DNA of 7,859 bases from Deltaproteobacteria bacterium (GTDB lineage Bacteria > Desulfobacterota > Syntrophia > Syntrophales > UBA5619), in assembly GCA_026388345.1 (NCBI GenBank), contig JAPLJY010000241.1, positions 1 to 7,859 on the forward strand, read 5' to 3'. This document shows positions 1 to 5,678 of this stretch, one piece after another. Both the position numbers and the translations under genes were made by a program. The notes beneath the pieces are model-generated. The model saw only the letters and a list, made by a program, of their open reading frames with translations, made no database searches and was not told the DNA's origin. Within the stretch, counting starts at the first letter, position 1, and each line of letters opens with the position of its first letter.

Positions 1-432
1 TGAGATGTGAAAGATATCCGAGAAGTTGCGGATGTTGTTCAATCCCATGCCGGCGCCGAAACCCATCTCCCGGATCTTGTCGGTGGCGGTGGACCAGCCC
101 TGCTGCATGGCCAGACGGATATCGGAAATCCCCGGCCCCTCATCCACGGCCTCGATCTCAACATGTTCGGGCAGTACATGGAGACTGATCATCCCATGTC
201 GGGCATAGGAAACAATGTTGATCTCCGATTCATAGGTGATCACGGCCGCCATCCGAACCACATCATTCTCGATCCCCATCTCTTTGAGGATCGTCTTGAT
301 CCTTCCGGAAACCCGGCCCGCATCGTCAAAATTGCCCCCATCGACGGAGAAGCTGTTCTCGTACAGCCATTTTTCACAAGCGGACACGGCGCCCATCCAC
401 TTTCTGTACGGAACCGACAATCCCTTTTTCAT
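1..432 (-). CDS. GHKL ATPase, anti-sigma-factor kinase-like (partial, C-terminus off the left edge)
   Basis: The first 144 residues are present; the rest lies beyond base 1. ATP-binding landmarks of the HATPase_c (GHKL) fold are visible: an N-box with Glu68 and Asn72 (ESEIN), a G1 box at 97-101 (DEGPG) followed by Ile, and a G2 box at 124-131 (GFGAGMGL). This order without a sensor, receiver or His phosphoacceptor domain resembles the SpoIIAB/RsbW/RsbT class of small soluble ATPases that act on partner proteins. Its substrate cannot be told from sequence. It is the third gene of a minus-strand set after two DRTGG proteins, and its start overlaps the preceding gene by 59 bases if ATG 432-430 is used. 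An internal ATG at 396-394 would reduce the overlap to 23 bases; neither has a strong Shine-Dalgarno, so translational coupling is likely. I recall such DRTGG/ATPase sets beside hydrogenase or NuoE/NuoF-like genes in anaerobes, which is a prediction for the sequence to the left. Confidence 0.85.
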   Translation of the reverse strand, partial: MKKGLSVPYRKWMGAVSACEKWLYENSFSVDGGNFDDAGRVSGRIKTILKEMGIENDVVRMAAVITYESEINIVSYARHGMISLHVLPEHVEIEAVDEGPGISDIRLAMQQGWSTATDKIREMGFGAGMGLNNIRNFSDIFHIS

Positions 433-748
433 ATAGACGGCCCGCTGATTCAAAAAGGATATACTTTGTCGAAAGAACAGGGATATTTTTATCTGCTGCT
501 GCGCGGAGAGTCTCCGGAGGCGGCTTCTTCCCTCGAACCAGGATGACGGCCGCGATGTCCAACACATCGGCTGTGCGGATGACCTGAGGATTGGTCAACC
601 CCGTCAGCAGAAGGCATCCGGAATCGGCGAAGGCCAGCACATCACTCATGAGGTCGGCGCCGAAAGCAGTATGGACCTCCATATCGAGCTTCTCCGCCCC
701 GACCAGCACCTCGGCATCCAGGATTTTCTGTACCTCACGTAGGAGCAA
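374..748 (-). CDS. DRTGG-domain protein (second tandem copy, TTG start)
   Basis: A 124-residue stand-alone protein that I assign to the DRTGG family (the domain also found between the N- and C-terminal parts of some phosphate acetyltransferases and in CBS-DRTGG proteins). The literal DRTGG motif is not present. The assignment rests on overall pattern and on its close match to the neighbouring paralogue, with which it aligns end to end without gaps at about half identity. The conserved core is LDAE.LVG (10-17), TAF.AD.MSD.LAF (27-40), PQVIRT.D..DIAA.I (54-69) and KVD (116-118). No membrane segment or signal peptide is visible. The start is TTG at 748-746: it has a Shine-Dalgarno AAGGAAG six bases upstream, an in-frame TGA at 754-752 rules out anything earlier, and it makes the length equal to the paralogue. 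It lies 87 bases after that paralogue and overlaps the ATPase start downstream. Molecular function is unknown; it is possibly a ligand-sensing partner of the ATPase. Confidence 0.82.
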   Translation of the reverse strand: MLLREVQKILDAEVLVGAEKLDMEVHTAFGADLMSDVLAFADSGCLLLTGLTNPQVIRTADVLDIAAVILVRGKKPPPETLRAAADKNIPVLSTKYILFESAGRLYEKGIVGSVQKVDGRRVRL

Positions 749-835
749 GATTCACTTCCTTCCCCAAGGTGCGAATCGCTTCTCTCCACCCGGATCAGCG
801 GGGCAAAGAGAGGGATTCAATATTTCCGGTGGTGA

Positions 836-1210
836 TCAGACGGTGGTATGGCGTTCATCTACCTTCGCGATGTTCCCTCTCAAACCCTTTGCATACAAAA
901 GACCCGCCGCTTCGAACTGCGGAAACCGGGTTGCCAGTATCGGAACATGAAGTTCTCCGGCCAGTTGAATCACCTCCGGCGAAGGGATCTTTCCCTTGAT
1001 CATGATAATCGCTGCGATATCCATAATATCCGACGTTCTGATCACCTGTGGGCTGGTCATTCTGGTGAGCAGAATGCCGCCCGCCCTTCCAAAGGCCAGC
1101 AGATCGCTCATCGTGTCGGCGGCGAAGGCGGTTGTAAGTTCCGCATGCATCTGGTCCCCGCCGACCAGAATCTCGGCATCCAGCAGATCATATACGTCCT
1201 GGAGGTTCAT
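836..1210 (-). CDS. DRTGG-domain protein (first tandem copy)
   Basis: A 124-residue protein, first gene of the minus-strand set, and a paralogue of the next gene at equal length with no alignment gaps. Shared blocks are LDAE.LVG (10-17), TAF.AD.MSD.LAF (27-40), PQVIRT.D..DIAA.I (54-69) and a Lys-Val-Asp near the end (116-118). It is probably cytosolic, with no signal or hydrophobic anchor. The ATG at 1210-1208 has a good GGGAG Shine-Dalgarno five bases upstream. Expression is likely from the sigma-54-type promoter candidate at 1347-1362. The family is known as a fold rather than a function. Standing next to a GHKL ATPase, the two copies may form a homo- or heterodimeric sensor module, but that is inference. 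Confidence 0.83.
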   Translation of the reverse strand: MNLQDVYDLLDAEILVGGDQMHAELTTAFAADTMSDLLAFGRAGGILLTRMTSPQVIRTSDIMDIAAIIMIKGKIPSPEVIQLAGELHVPILATRFPQFEAAGLLYAKGLRGNIAKVDERHTTV

Positions 1211-1346
1211 GATTGCTCCCTTCGTGAAACGTTCGTTCAGCGGTCAAATCCCTCTTCCGTGGACAATCGTTCAAGGTTTTCCTGATTCTGAGGTTTTCGT
1301 ACATCCGGGGAATGATGTAAAATACCTCATCAGAAAAATCATTCAG

Positions 1347-1362
1347 AGCAAATTGAATGCCA
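1347..1362 (-). promoter_or_regulatory. Candidate sigma-54 (-24/-12) promoter of the DRTGG/ATPase operon
   Basis: The minus strand reads TGGCATTCAATTTGCT. Compared with the sigma-54 consensus TGGCAC-N5-TTGCW it matches at all but one position, including the near-invariant GG and GC dinucleotides with correct spacing. The expected start is near base 1336, giving a leader of about 126 bases before the ATG at 1210. Dyad sites that could bind an enhancer protein lie about 185 and 254 bp upstream of that start. The match is by eye only; a chance match in 600 bases is possible but not likely at this quality. Confidence 0.6.
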
Positions 1363-1513
1363 AGATAAAAAAGAGCCGGGTCTTAAAGAAGATAAAAAAA
1401 GAACCATGTCGCTATCCCGCGATGATCATCACATTTCGAGTTTCTCACCGACCGTAATCAAATCAGAAGGCCCGGGTGAAGAACATCGAAAAGATTCATT
1501 TTCGGAAGCGGAA

Positions 1514-1528
1514 GTGCGATTCTCGCAC
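1514..1528. promoter_or_regulatory. Dyad GTGCGA-TTC-TCGCAC, candidate operator or enhancer site
   Basis: A perfect 6-bp inverted repeat with a 3-bp centre. It is one of two GTGC-N7-GCAC dyads of identical 15-bp length; the other is at 1583-1597, centre to centre 69 bp. Its centre is about 185 bp upstream of the start predicted from the sigma-54 element at 1347-1362, a usual distance for a bacterial enhancer-binding-protein site. Its right arm is shared with the larger inverted repeat at 1523-1588. Confidence 0.5.
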
Positions 1529-1588
1529 ATTCGAAAGCCGTGGACTTGACGGAACGACCATCCCCGGGGAATGCTTTCGGATGTGCGA
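1523..1588. repeat. Inverted repeat, 16-bp arms with one G-T mismatch, 34-base loop
   Basis: Arm 1 is 1523-1538 (TCGCACATTCGAAAGC) and arm 2 is 1573-1588 (GCTTTCGGATGTGCGA). They are complementary at 15 of 16 positions, and the remaining pair would be a G-U wobble in a plus-strand RNA. The loop contains the perfect 10-bp palindrome TCCCCGGGGA at 1561-1570. No T-run follows on either strand, so it does not look like an intrinsic terminator. As RNA, the GTGCGA/TCGCAC segment around 1514-1528 could pair either locally or with the far arm, giving two exclusive folds. As DNA it could be paired binding sites. Confidence 0.6.
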
Positions 1589-1597
1589 AGGAAGCAC
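1583..1597. promoter_or_regulatory. Dyad GTGC-GAAGGAA-GCAC, second candidate operator or enhancer site
   Basis: It has the same GTGC-N7-GCAC geometry as the dyad at 1514-1528 but only 4-bp symmetric arms; both share GTGCGA as the left half. It overlaps the second sigma-54-like element at 1593-1608 by five bases. Its centre is about 254 bp upstream of the start predicted from the 1347-1362 promoter. It was identified only by comparison of the two sites. Confidence 0.4.
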
Positions 1598-1608
1598 GCA
1601 ATGTGCCA
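1593..1608 (-). promoter_or_regulatory. Second sigma-54-like element
   Basis: The minus strand reads TGGCACATTGCGTGCT: a perfect -24 half (TGGCAC) and a -12 half GTGCT, with GG and GC at the right spacing. If used, transcription would begin near 1582, inside the long inverted repeat, leaving a leader of about 370 bases before the first gene. It may be a distal promoter, or simply sequence shared with the overlapping dyad site. Less likely to be the main promoter than 1347-1362. Confidence 0.35.
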
Positions 1609-1719
1609 TTCAAGAACACCTCCGTTTACATACAATGGATCGGCGGTCCCCTATCATAATCCCAAAGAGGTGTCAATACATTTTTATACGGTGGACAGTC
1701 CGAAACCTTTGGAATCTCG

Positions 1720-1734
1720 ATTGTTTTAAACAAT
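1720..1734. promoter_or_regulatory. Palindrome upstream of xerD, possible operator
   Basis: ATTGTTTTAAACAAT is a perfect 7-bp inverted repeat around a single T, ending 82 bp before the xerD ATG. It is A+T-rich and too tight to form an RNA hairpin, so if functional it is a protein-binding site. No well-placed -35/-10 pair could be assigned with confidence next to it. Confidence 0.3.
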
Positions 1735-1815
1735 TCTCTTTGTCCCTGTCGAGCGGCGGAGACGCGTTCGTCAAAAAGTCTTTGCTTCTCCGCGTCATTT
1801 ACGTTAAAAAAAAGC

Positions 1816-2703
1816 ATGCATCATCTGATCGATGAGTATCTCAATTACCTAAGGGTCGAAAAGGGGGCCTCCCGCAACACAATCGACGGGTACAGCCGGG
1901 ATCTGGGCCGGTACGCAGGGTTTGTCGGCGAAGGGGGAACCCGCGGGATCGGCGGGATCGGGACGGAGGACCTGATTTCTTTTCTGGCGTCGCTGCAGAA
2001 GGACGGGCTTGCGGCCAATTCGGTGAATCGCGCCCTGGCGGCCATACGGGGGTTTTATAAATATCTCCTCCGGGAGAAGAAGGTGGAACATACCCCTGTG
2101 GCCCATATCGAACTGGCCAGGGTCTGGATGCGACTTCCCGATGTCCTGAGCCGGGAAGAGATGGAACTTCTGCTGGCGCAACCCGGCGCGGCGACGCCGA
2201 CGGACTGCCGGGATTCCGCCATGCTCGAACTCGTGTATGCGACCGGGATCCGGGTGTCGGAACTGATCGGGCTCACCGTGAACAGCATCAACTGGCAGGT
2301 CGGGTATCTGGTTGCCATGGGTAAGGGAGAGAAGGAGAGGATCGTCCCCGTGGGACGCACGGCGTATGATCGGGTCAAACATTATCTGGAAGGGGCGAGA
2401 CCTCTTCTTCTCAAGGGAGGAGAGAGTGACTACCTGTTTCTGAACCGTTCGGGGAAAGGAATAACGCGGCAGGGATTCTGGAAGATCGTGAAAAAGTATG
2501 CTGCGAAGGCAGGTCTGGGCAAGAGGGTTCATCCGCACACCTTCCGTCACTCCTTCGCTTCGCACCTTCTGGAGGGAGGGGCCGATCTGCGTTCCGTACA
2601 GATCATGCTGGGTCATGCAGACATCTCCACAACGCAGATCTACACGCATGTAACGCGGGAACGTCTGAAGGAGATCCATCGGAAGTTTCATCCTCGGGGG
2701 TGA
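1816..2703 (+). CDS. xerD: Tyrosine recombinase XerD
   Basis: A 295-residue Xer-family site-specific recombinase that resolves chromosome dimers at dif together with a partner Xer protein and FtsK. The N-terminal SAM-like DNA-binding domain covers about 1-90 and the catalytic domain about 105-290. The complete catalytic set is visible: Arg146 (TGIRVSEL), Lys170 (GKGEKER), His241 and Arg244 (HPHTFRHSFASHLL), His267 (LGHADIST) and nucleophile Tyr276 (TTQIYTHV). ITRQGFWK at 216-223 and ADISTTQIYTHV favour XerD over XerC, but lineages with a single Xer blur the names. The ATG is chosen because MHHLIDEYLNYLRVEKG matches the usual family start. It has no Shine-Dalgarno, only an A-rich stretch, so initiation may be weak or leader-dependent. 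It is divergent from the DRTGG operon and 92 bases ahead of the TPR gene. Confidence 0.92.
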   Translation: MHHLIDEYLNYLRVEKGASRNTIDGYSRDLGRYAGFVGEGGTRGIGGIGTEDLISFLASLQKDGLAANSVNRALAAIRGFYKYLLREKKVEHTPVAHIELARVWMRLPDVLSREEMELLLAQPGAATPTDCRDSAMLELVYATGIRVSELIGLTVNSINWQVGYLVAMGKGEKERIVPVGRTAYDRVKHYLEGARPLLLKGGESDYLFLNRSGKGITRQGFWKIVKKYAAKAGLGKRVHPHTFRHSFASHLLEGGADLRSVQIMLGHADISTTQIYTHVTRERLKEIHRKFHPRG

Positions 2704-2795
2704 AGACATCTTCCGGCGGCAAGATGGATGCCCCCGTAAAAAGTCTCAATTGCCGACCAATCGGATGATCAAGAGCCGCAGAGGGGTAAGGGTCT

Positions 2796-4802
2796 ATGGA
2801 ATATCAGTCGGGTAAAGCATCGAGACCAGCGCGGAAAGGGCGAAGATCGATGAGGATCTGGATCGTTGCCCTGACCCTCGGATTCCTGACGGCAGCCGGC
2901 CTGTCGGCTGGATTCTTCTATCCGGAAAAGGTGCAGGGGATTTCCTCAGGACTGACCAGGATTCAGAATTTCTTTTCCTTCATCATCCTCGACCAAAAAC
3001 CCCATTTCTATGCGCTCATCCTGGAGAAGAACGGAAAGGATTACCGTCTGACCTCCCGCGATACCTTTGAGATCTCCTACCGGGACGAATTCATCATCAA
3101 GGAGATTTCAACGGATGTGCTGTTCGGCGGCGGGATTGCCGTGGATATCGAAGGGGTCGGGGGTAAGGATGATTTCGGGAAGCTCCTCAAGGGGATCGAT
3201 CTGGTGGACAAGGCGGTCCTGACCGGCCGGAATGGCGTCGGGGAAAACAAACCGGGTGATTTTTCCCTGCGGATCAGCTATCGGGGCGATCCGATTGCGG
3301 CCATTCCCATCCGGATACAGATCACACCCCAGGATTGGCTGCGCTATGCACGGAGTTCAGGGAATCAGAAGGTCCAGATCGAATACCTTAAACGGGCAAT
3401 CGCCATGAACCGGGAAGATACGAATGTGCGCCGCATGCTCGCTTCCATTTATCTCCATGCCGGCATGACGGGGGAAGCGATTGCGCAGTATCAGGAAATC
3501 CTGGTCCTGAAACCGGACGATCCGGCCATCCTGGCGGAACTGGCCAAGTGCTATCTGAAGAGCGGACAGTACGGGGATGTGATCCGGATCACCGCACGGG
3601 CCGTTAAAGCCAACCCTCGGGATGATGCCGCGTTGGCGGATATGGCCCTGGCCTGGGGCCAGATGGGGGAGTGGAAGAAGGCCATCGCATCTTACCAGGC
3701 CTCCTTGAAGATTCGGCCCGACAATCCTGTGGCCATTTTCAAATTGGGGGAGGCCTATGAGAAGACGGGTCAGCTCATCCGGGCCGCTGAGCAGTACCGC
3801 ATGGTCCTGGAGAAGGTGCCGAAGGCCGATCATGTGGCGGCGGCCCTTGCGAGCTTATCTTTGAAGATGGGAAATTTTGACGAGGCGATCCGTTGGCATC
3901 AGGAGGTCCTGAAACGGCAGCCGAAGAACGCCGCCGTCTATGCCAATCTCGGCCTGGCCTATGGAGGCAAGGGACAGGCCAGAGAGGAGATCGAGAATTA
4001 TAAAAAGGCCATCGCACTGAACCCGCAGGATCCGGTCGTCCGATTCAATCTGGCGGCCGCCTATGAAAAGGCAAAACGGGAACAGGACGCGGTTCGGGAA
4101 TACCAGAAAGCCCTTGAATTGAAACCCAATGACCCGGACGCGCTGGAGAGACTGGCTGCCCTCCATTTCAAAGGGAAGCGTTTCGGCGAGGCCGCACCCC
4201 TTTATGAAAAACTGGTGAAAATAAACCCCAAAAATGCGATATTCTATACCCGTCTTGGCTTTGCTTATGCGGAACTGAAGAAACAGGCCCAGTCCGTGGA
4301 GAACTATGAGAAGGCCATCCGCTATGGGGCAAAGGATCCCCAGATTCAGCAGAGCCTGGCCCTCTCCTATGGCCTGACGGGCAAGACGAAAGAATCGATC
4401 GTGATGTATGAGAAGCTTGCCGCGGCGAACCCCACGGCCGAGGTATTGAACACCCTGGCCGACGCCTATATGAAGGAAAAACAGTACGACAAGACCATAC
4501 GGATCTATAAGAAGCTGATCGATCTGAACCCGAAGAAGGCCGCCAGCTATGCAAGCGCCGCTTACGTATACGGTCTCAAGGGTGATCTGGACCGGCAGAT
4601 CGAATACTACCTGATGTCGCTGAAGCTGGATCCCGAGGACGACGAGGTCTATGCGAACCTTGGGGCGGCCTACGAGAAAAAAGGTCTTTTTCAGGAAGCA
4701 CTCAAGGCCTATACGACGGCTTATGAACTGAATCCCGATTTGATGAGGGCGGCGCGGCGGATCCCGCAGATGAAGATCCGGATCATGCAGCAGAAACAAT
4801 AA
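2796..4802 (+). CDS. Membrane-anchored tetratricopeptide (TPR) repeat protein
   Basis: 668 residues in three parts. The N-terminus is basic (about residues 7-20) and precedes one hydrophobic segment at about 21-42, an uncleaved signal anchor with the positive side in the cytoplasm, so the rest should be periplasmic. Residues about 60-185 form a probably beta-rich region I do not recognise (dense in Ile/Val, with GGGIAVDIEG and FSLRISYRG stretches). From about 209 to 650 there are roughly 13 TPR units in a nearly constant 34-residue register (starting near 209, 243, 277, 311, 345, 379, 413, 447, 481, 515, 548, 582 and 616), many ending in L.P.(D/N)P/A. No catalytic motif or C-terminal Cys pairs are present, so it is not a LapB/YciM orthologue, although position next to LPS genes invites the comparison. 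The start has AAGGG/GAGGGG upstream; an alternative ATG at 2850 would keep the anchor. It lies 22 bases or less from kdsA, so cotranscription is likely. Role inferred: an envelope scaffold or assembly protein. Confidence 0.88.
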   Translation: MEYQSGKASRPARKGRRSMRIWIVALTLGFLTAAGLSAGFFYPEKVQGISSGLTRIQNFFSFIILDQKPHFYALILEKNGKDYRLTSRDTFEISYRDEFIIKEISTDVLFGGGIAVDIEGVGGKDDFGKLLKGIDLVDKAVLTGRNGVGENKPGDFSLRISYRGDPIAAIPIRIQITPQDWLRYARSSGNQKVQIEYLKRAIAMNREDTNVRRMLASIYLHAGMTGEAIAQYQEILVLKPDDPAILAELAKCYLKSGQYGDVIRITARAVKANPRDDAALADMALAWGQMGEWKKAIASYQASLKIRPDNPVAIFKLGEAYEKTGQLIRAAEQYRMVLEKVPKADHVAAALASLSLKMGNFDEAIRWHQEVLKRQPKNAAVYANLGLAYGGKGQAREEIENYKKAIALNPQDPVVRFNLAAAYEKAKREQDAVREYQKALELKPNDPDALERLAALHFKGKRFGEAAPLYEKLVKINPKNAIFYTRLGFAYAELKKQAQSVENYEKAIRYGAKDPQIQQSLALSYGLTGKTKESIVMYEKLAAANPTAEVLNTLADAYMKEKQYDKTIRIYKKLIDLNPKKAASYASAAYVYGLKGDLDRQIEYYLMSLKLDPEDDEVYANLGAAYEKKGLFQEALKAYTTAYELNPDLMRAARRIPQMKIRIMQQKQ

Positions 4803-4810
4803 GATATTCC

Positions 4811-4816
4811 GGAGGA
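4811..4816 (+). promoter_or_regulatory. Shine-Dalgarno of kdsA, decides the start
   Basis: GGAGGA lies 2 bases from the ATG at 4819 but 8 bases from the in-frame ATG at 4825. The second spacing is normal and the first is too short, so initiation at 4825 is favoured; the difference is two residues. Confidence 0.65.
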
Positions 4817-4824
4817 ATATGCGA

Positions 4825-5649
4825 ATGAAGAAGATCAGCGTCGGCGGTATGGAAATCGGCGGCGGCGCCCCCCTGGTGCTCATCGCCGGCCCGTGTGTGA
4901 TCGAGGACGAAGAAATGACGGCGAAGATCGCCCGCGACCTGAAGACGCTGACGGGGGATCTCGGGATTCCGTTTATTTTCAAGGCCTCCTATGACAAGGC
5001 GAACCGGACCTCCCGGGATTCCTACCGCGGGCCGGGGCTGACCCGGGGATTGGAGATCCTGAAAAGGATCCGGGAGGAATTTTCCCTCCCCGTTCTTTCC
5101 GATGTCCATCGCTTTGAGGAGATCGCACCGGCGGCCGCAGTCCTTGACGTCGTGCAGGTCCCGGCCTTTCTCTGCCGTCAGACCGACTTCATTGTCGAGA
5201 TCGCTCGCCGGGCAAAAGCCGTGAACATCAAGAAGGGGCAATTCCTTGCCCCCTGGGATGCCGTCCATATCGTGGAGAAGTTGGCGGCGGGAAATGATAA
5301 TATCATGCTGACCGAGCGGGGGGTCAGTTTCGGTTACAACAATCTTGTTGTTGATTTCCGCTCCTTCCCGATCCTGCGGAAAACAGGATATCCGGTCATC
5401 TTCGATGCCACGCACAGCGTACAGCTTCCCGGCGGGGCAGGCTCGGCATCGGGCGGCGACCGGGACATGGTTCCCTGTCTTGCCCGGGCGGCGGTGGCGG
5501 CCGGAATCGACGGTCTGTTTTTCGAGGTTCATCCCGATCCGGACCGTGCGCTGTGCGACGGACCGAATTCCCTGGCCCTGGACAGCCTTCCGGAACTGCT
5601 GATAACCCTGATGAAGATCGATGCCGCGGTGCGTGGACATCATGGGTGA
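4825..5649 (+). CDS. kdsA: 3-deoxy-D-manno-octulosonate 8-phosphate synthase (KDO-8-P synthase)
   Basis: It condenses phosphoenolpyruvate with arabinose 5-phosphate to KDO 8-phosphate in the cytosol, the committed step of KDO supply for the LPS inner core. 274 residues from the chosen ATG (276 from 4819), normal for the family. Visible family blocks: LIAGPCVIED (19-28), the substrate loop KANRTS (58-63) with RGPGL, DVHR, VKIKKGQF-like VNIKKGQF, DATHSVQLPGG (194-204), SGGDRD and FFEVHPDPDRALCDGPNS. Cys24 replaces the Asn of the E. coli enzyme. With His197, Glu234 and Asp245 it completes the four metal ligands known from the Aquifex enzyme, so this is predicted to be the metal-dependent class. 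It sits directly between the TPR gene and kdsC. kdsD, which makes the arabinose 5-phosphate substrate, is not adjacent. Confidence 0.95.
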   Translation: MKKISVGGMEIGGGAPLVLIAGPCVIEDEEMTAKIARDLKTLTGDLGIPFIFKASYDKANRTSRDSYRGPGLTRGLEILKRIREEFSLPVLSDVHRFEEIAPAAAVLDVVQVPAFLCRQTDFIVEIARRAKAVNIKKGQFLAPWDAVHIVEKLAAGNDNIMLTERGVSFGYNNLVVDFRSFPILRKTGYPVIFDATHSVQLPGGAGSASGGDRDMVPCLARAAVAAGIDGLFFEVHPDPDRALCDGPNSLALDSLPELLITLMKIDAAVRGHHG

Positions 5650-5678
5650 TGGTGTGCAACCTATTGAAACGAGGGACG

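Larger units (their letters stand above)
1211..1815. other. Divergent intergenic region, about 605 bases, regulatory
   Basis: It separates the leftward DRTGG/ATPase operon from the rightward xerD gene. It is visibly more A+T-rich than the flanking genes, and the open frames inside it (up to about 119 codons) lack ribosome sites and recognisable protein character. It holds two sigma-54-like elements on the minus strand, two GTGC-N7-GCAC dyads nested in a 16-bp inverted repeat, and a 15-bp palindrome near xerD, each listed separately. The GCCGGG-centred imperfect palindrome around 1371-1384, next to A-rich runs, is too weak to call a terminator. A small RNA from this gap cannot be excluded. Confidence 0.7.

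Noticed and set aside
1371..1384. Imperfect palindrome AAGAGCCGGGTCTT with A/T runs nearby, as a terminator
   Set aside because: The stem has a central mismatch and is very short. It lies next to the sigma-54 promoter candidate, not at a gene end.
1429..1635. A 68-codon minus-strand frame over the inverted repeats
   Set aside because: It opens only at a TTG without a convincing product and runs through the palindromes. Treated as non-coding.
1655..1679. Minus-strand TTGACA and TATGAT near each other in the gap
   Set aside because: The two hexamers are only 12 bases apart, too short for a sigma-70 promoter; at 17 bases the -10 is poor.
1626..1817. A 63-codon minus-strand frame between xerD and the intergenic dyads
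   Set aside because: It overlaps the xerD start, has no ribosome site and resembles no family I know. Its composition is that of the A+T-richer gap.
1476..1835. A 119-codon plus-strand frame across the gap into xerD
   Set aside because: Non-ATG start, no ribosome site, low-complexity Ser/Arg/Lys content, and it overlaps xerD out of frame and the dyad sites.
2707..2726. Hairpin CATCTT/AAGATG just after xerD as a terminator
   Set aside because: Only six pairs with an eight-base loop and no T-run. It could arise by chance.
1849..5643. Long minus-strand frames antisense to xerD, the TPR gene and kdsA (286 to 375 codons)
   Set aside because: Their translations are rich in Arg/Pro/His and match no family, the usual mirror of GC-rich coding sequence. 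The plus-strand genes are certain.
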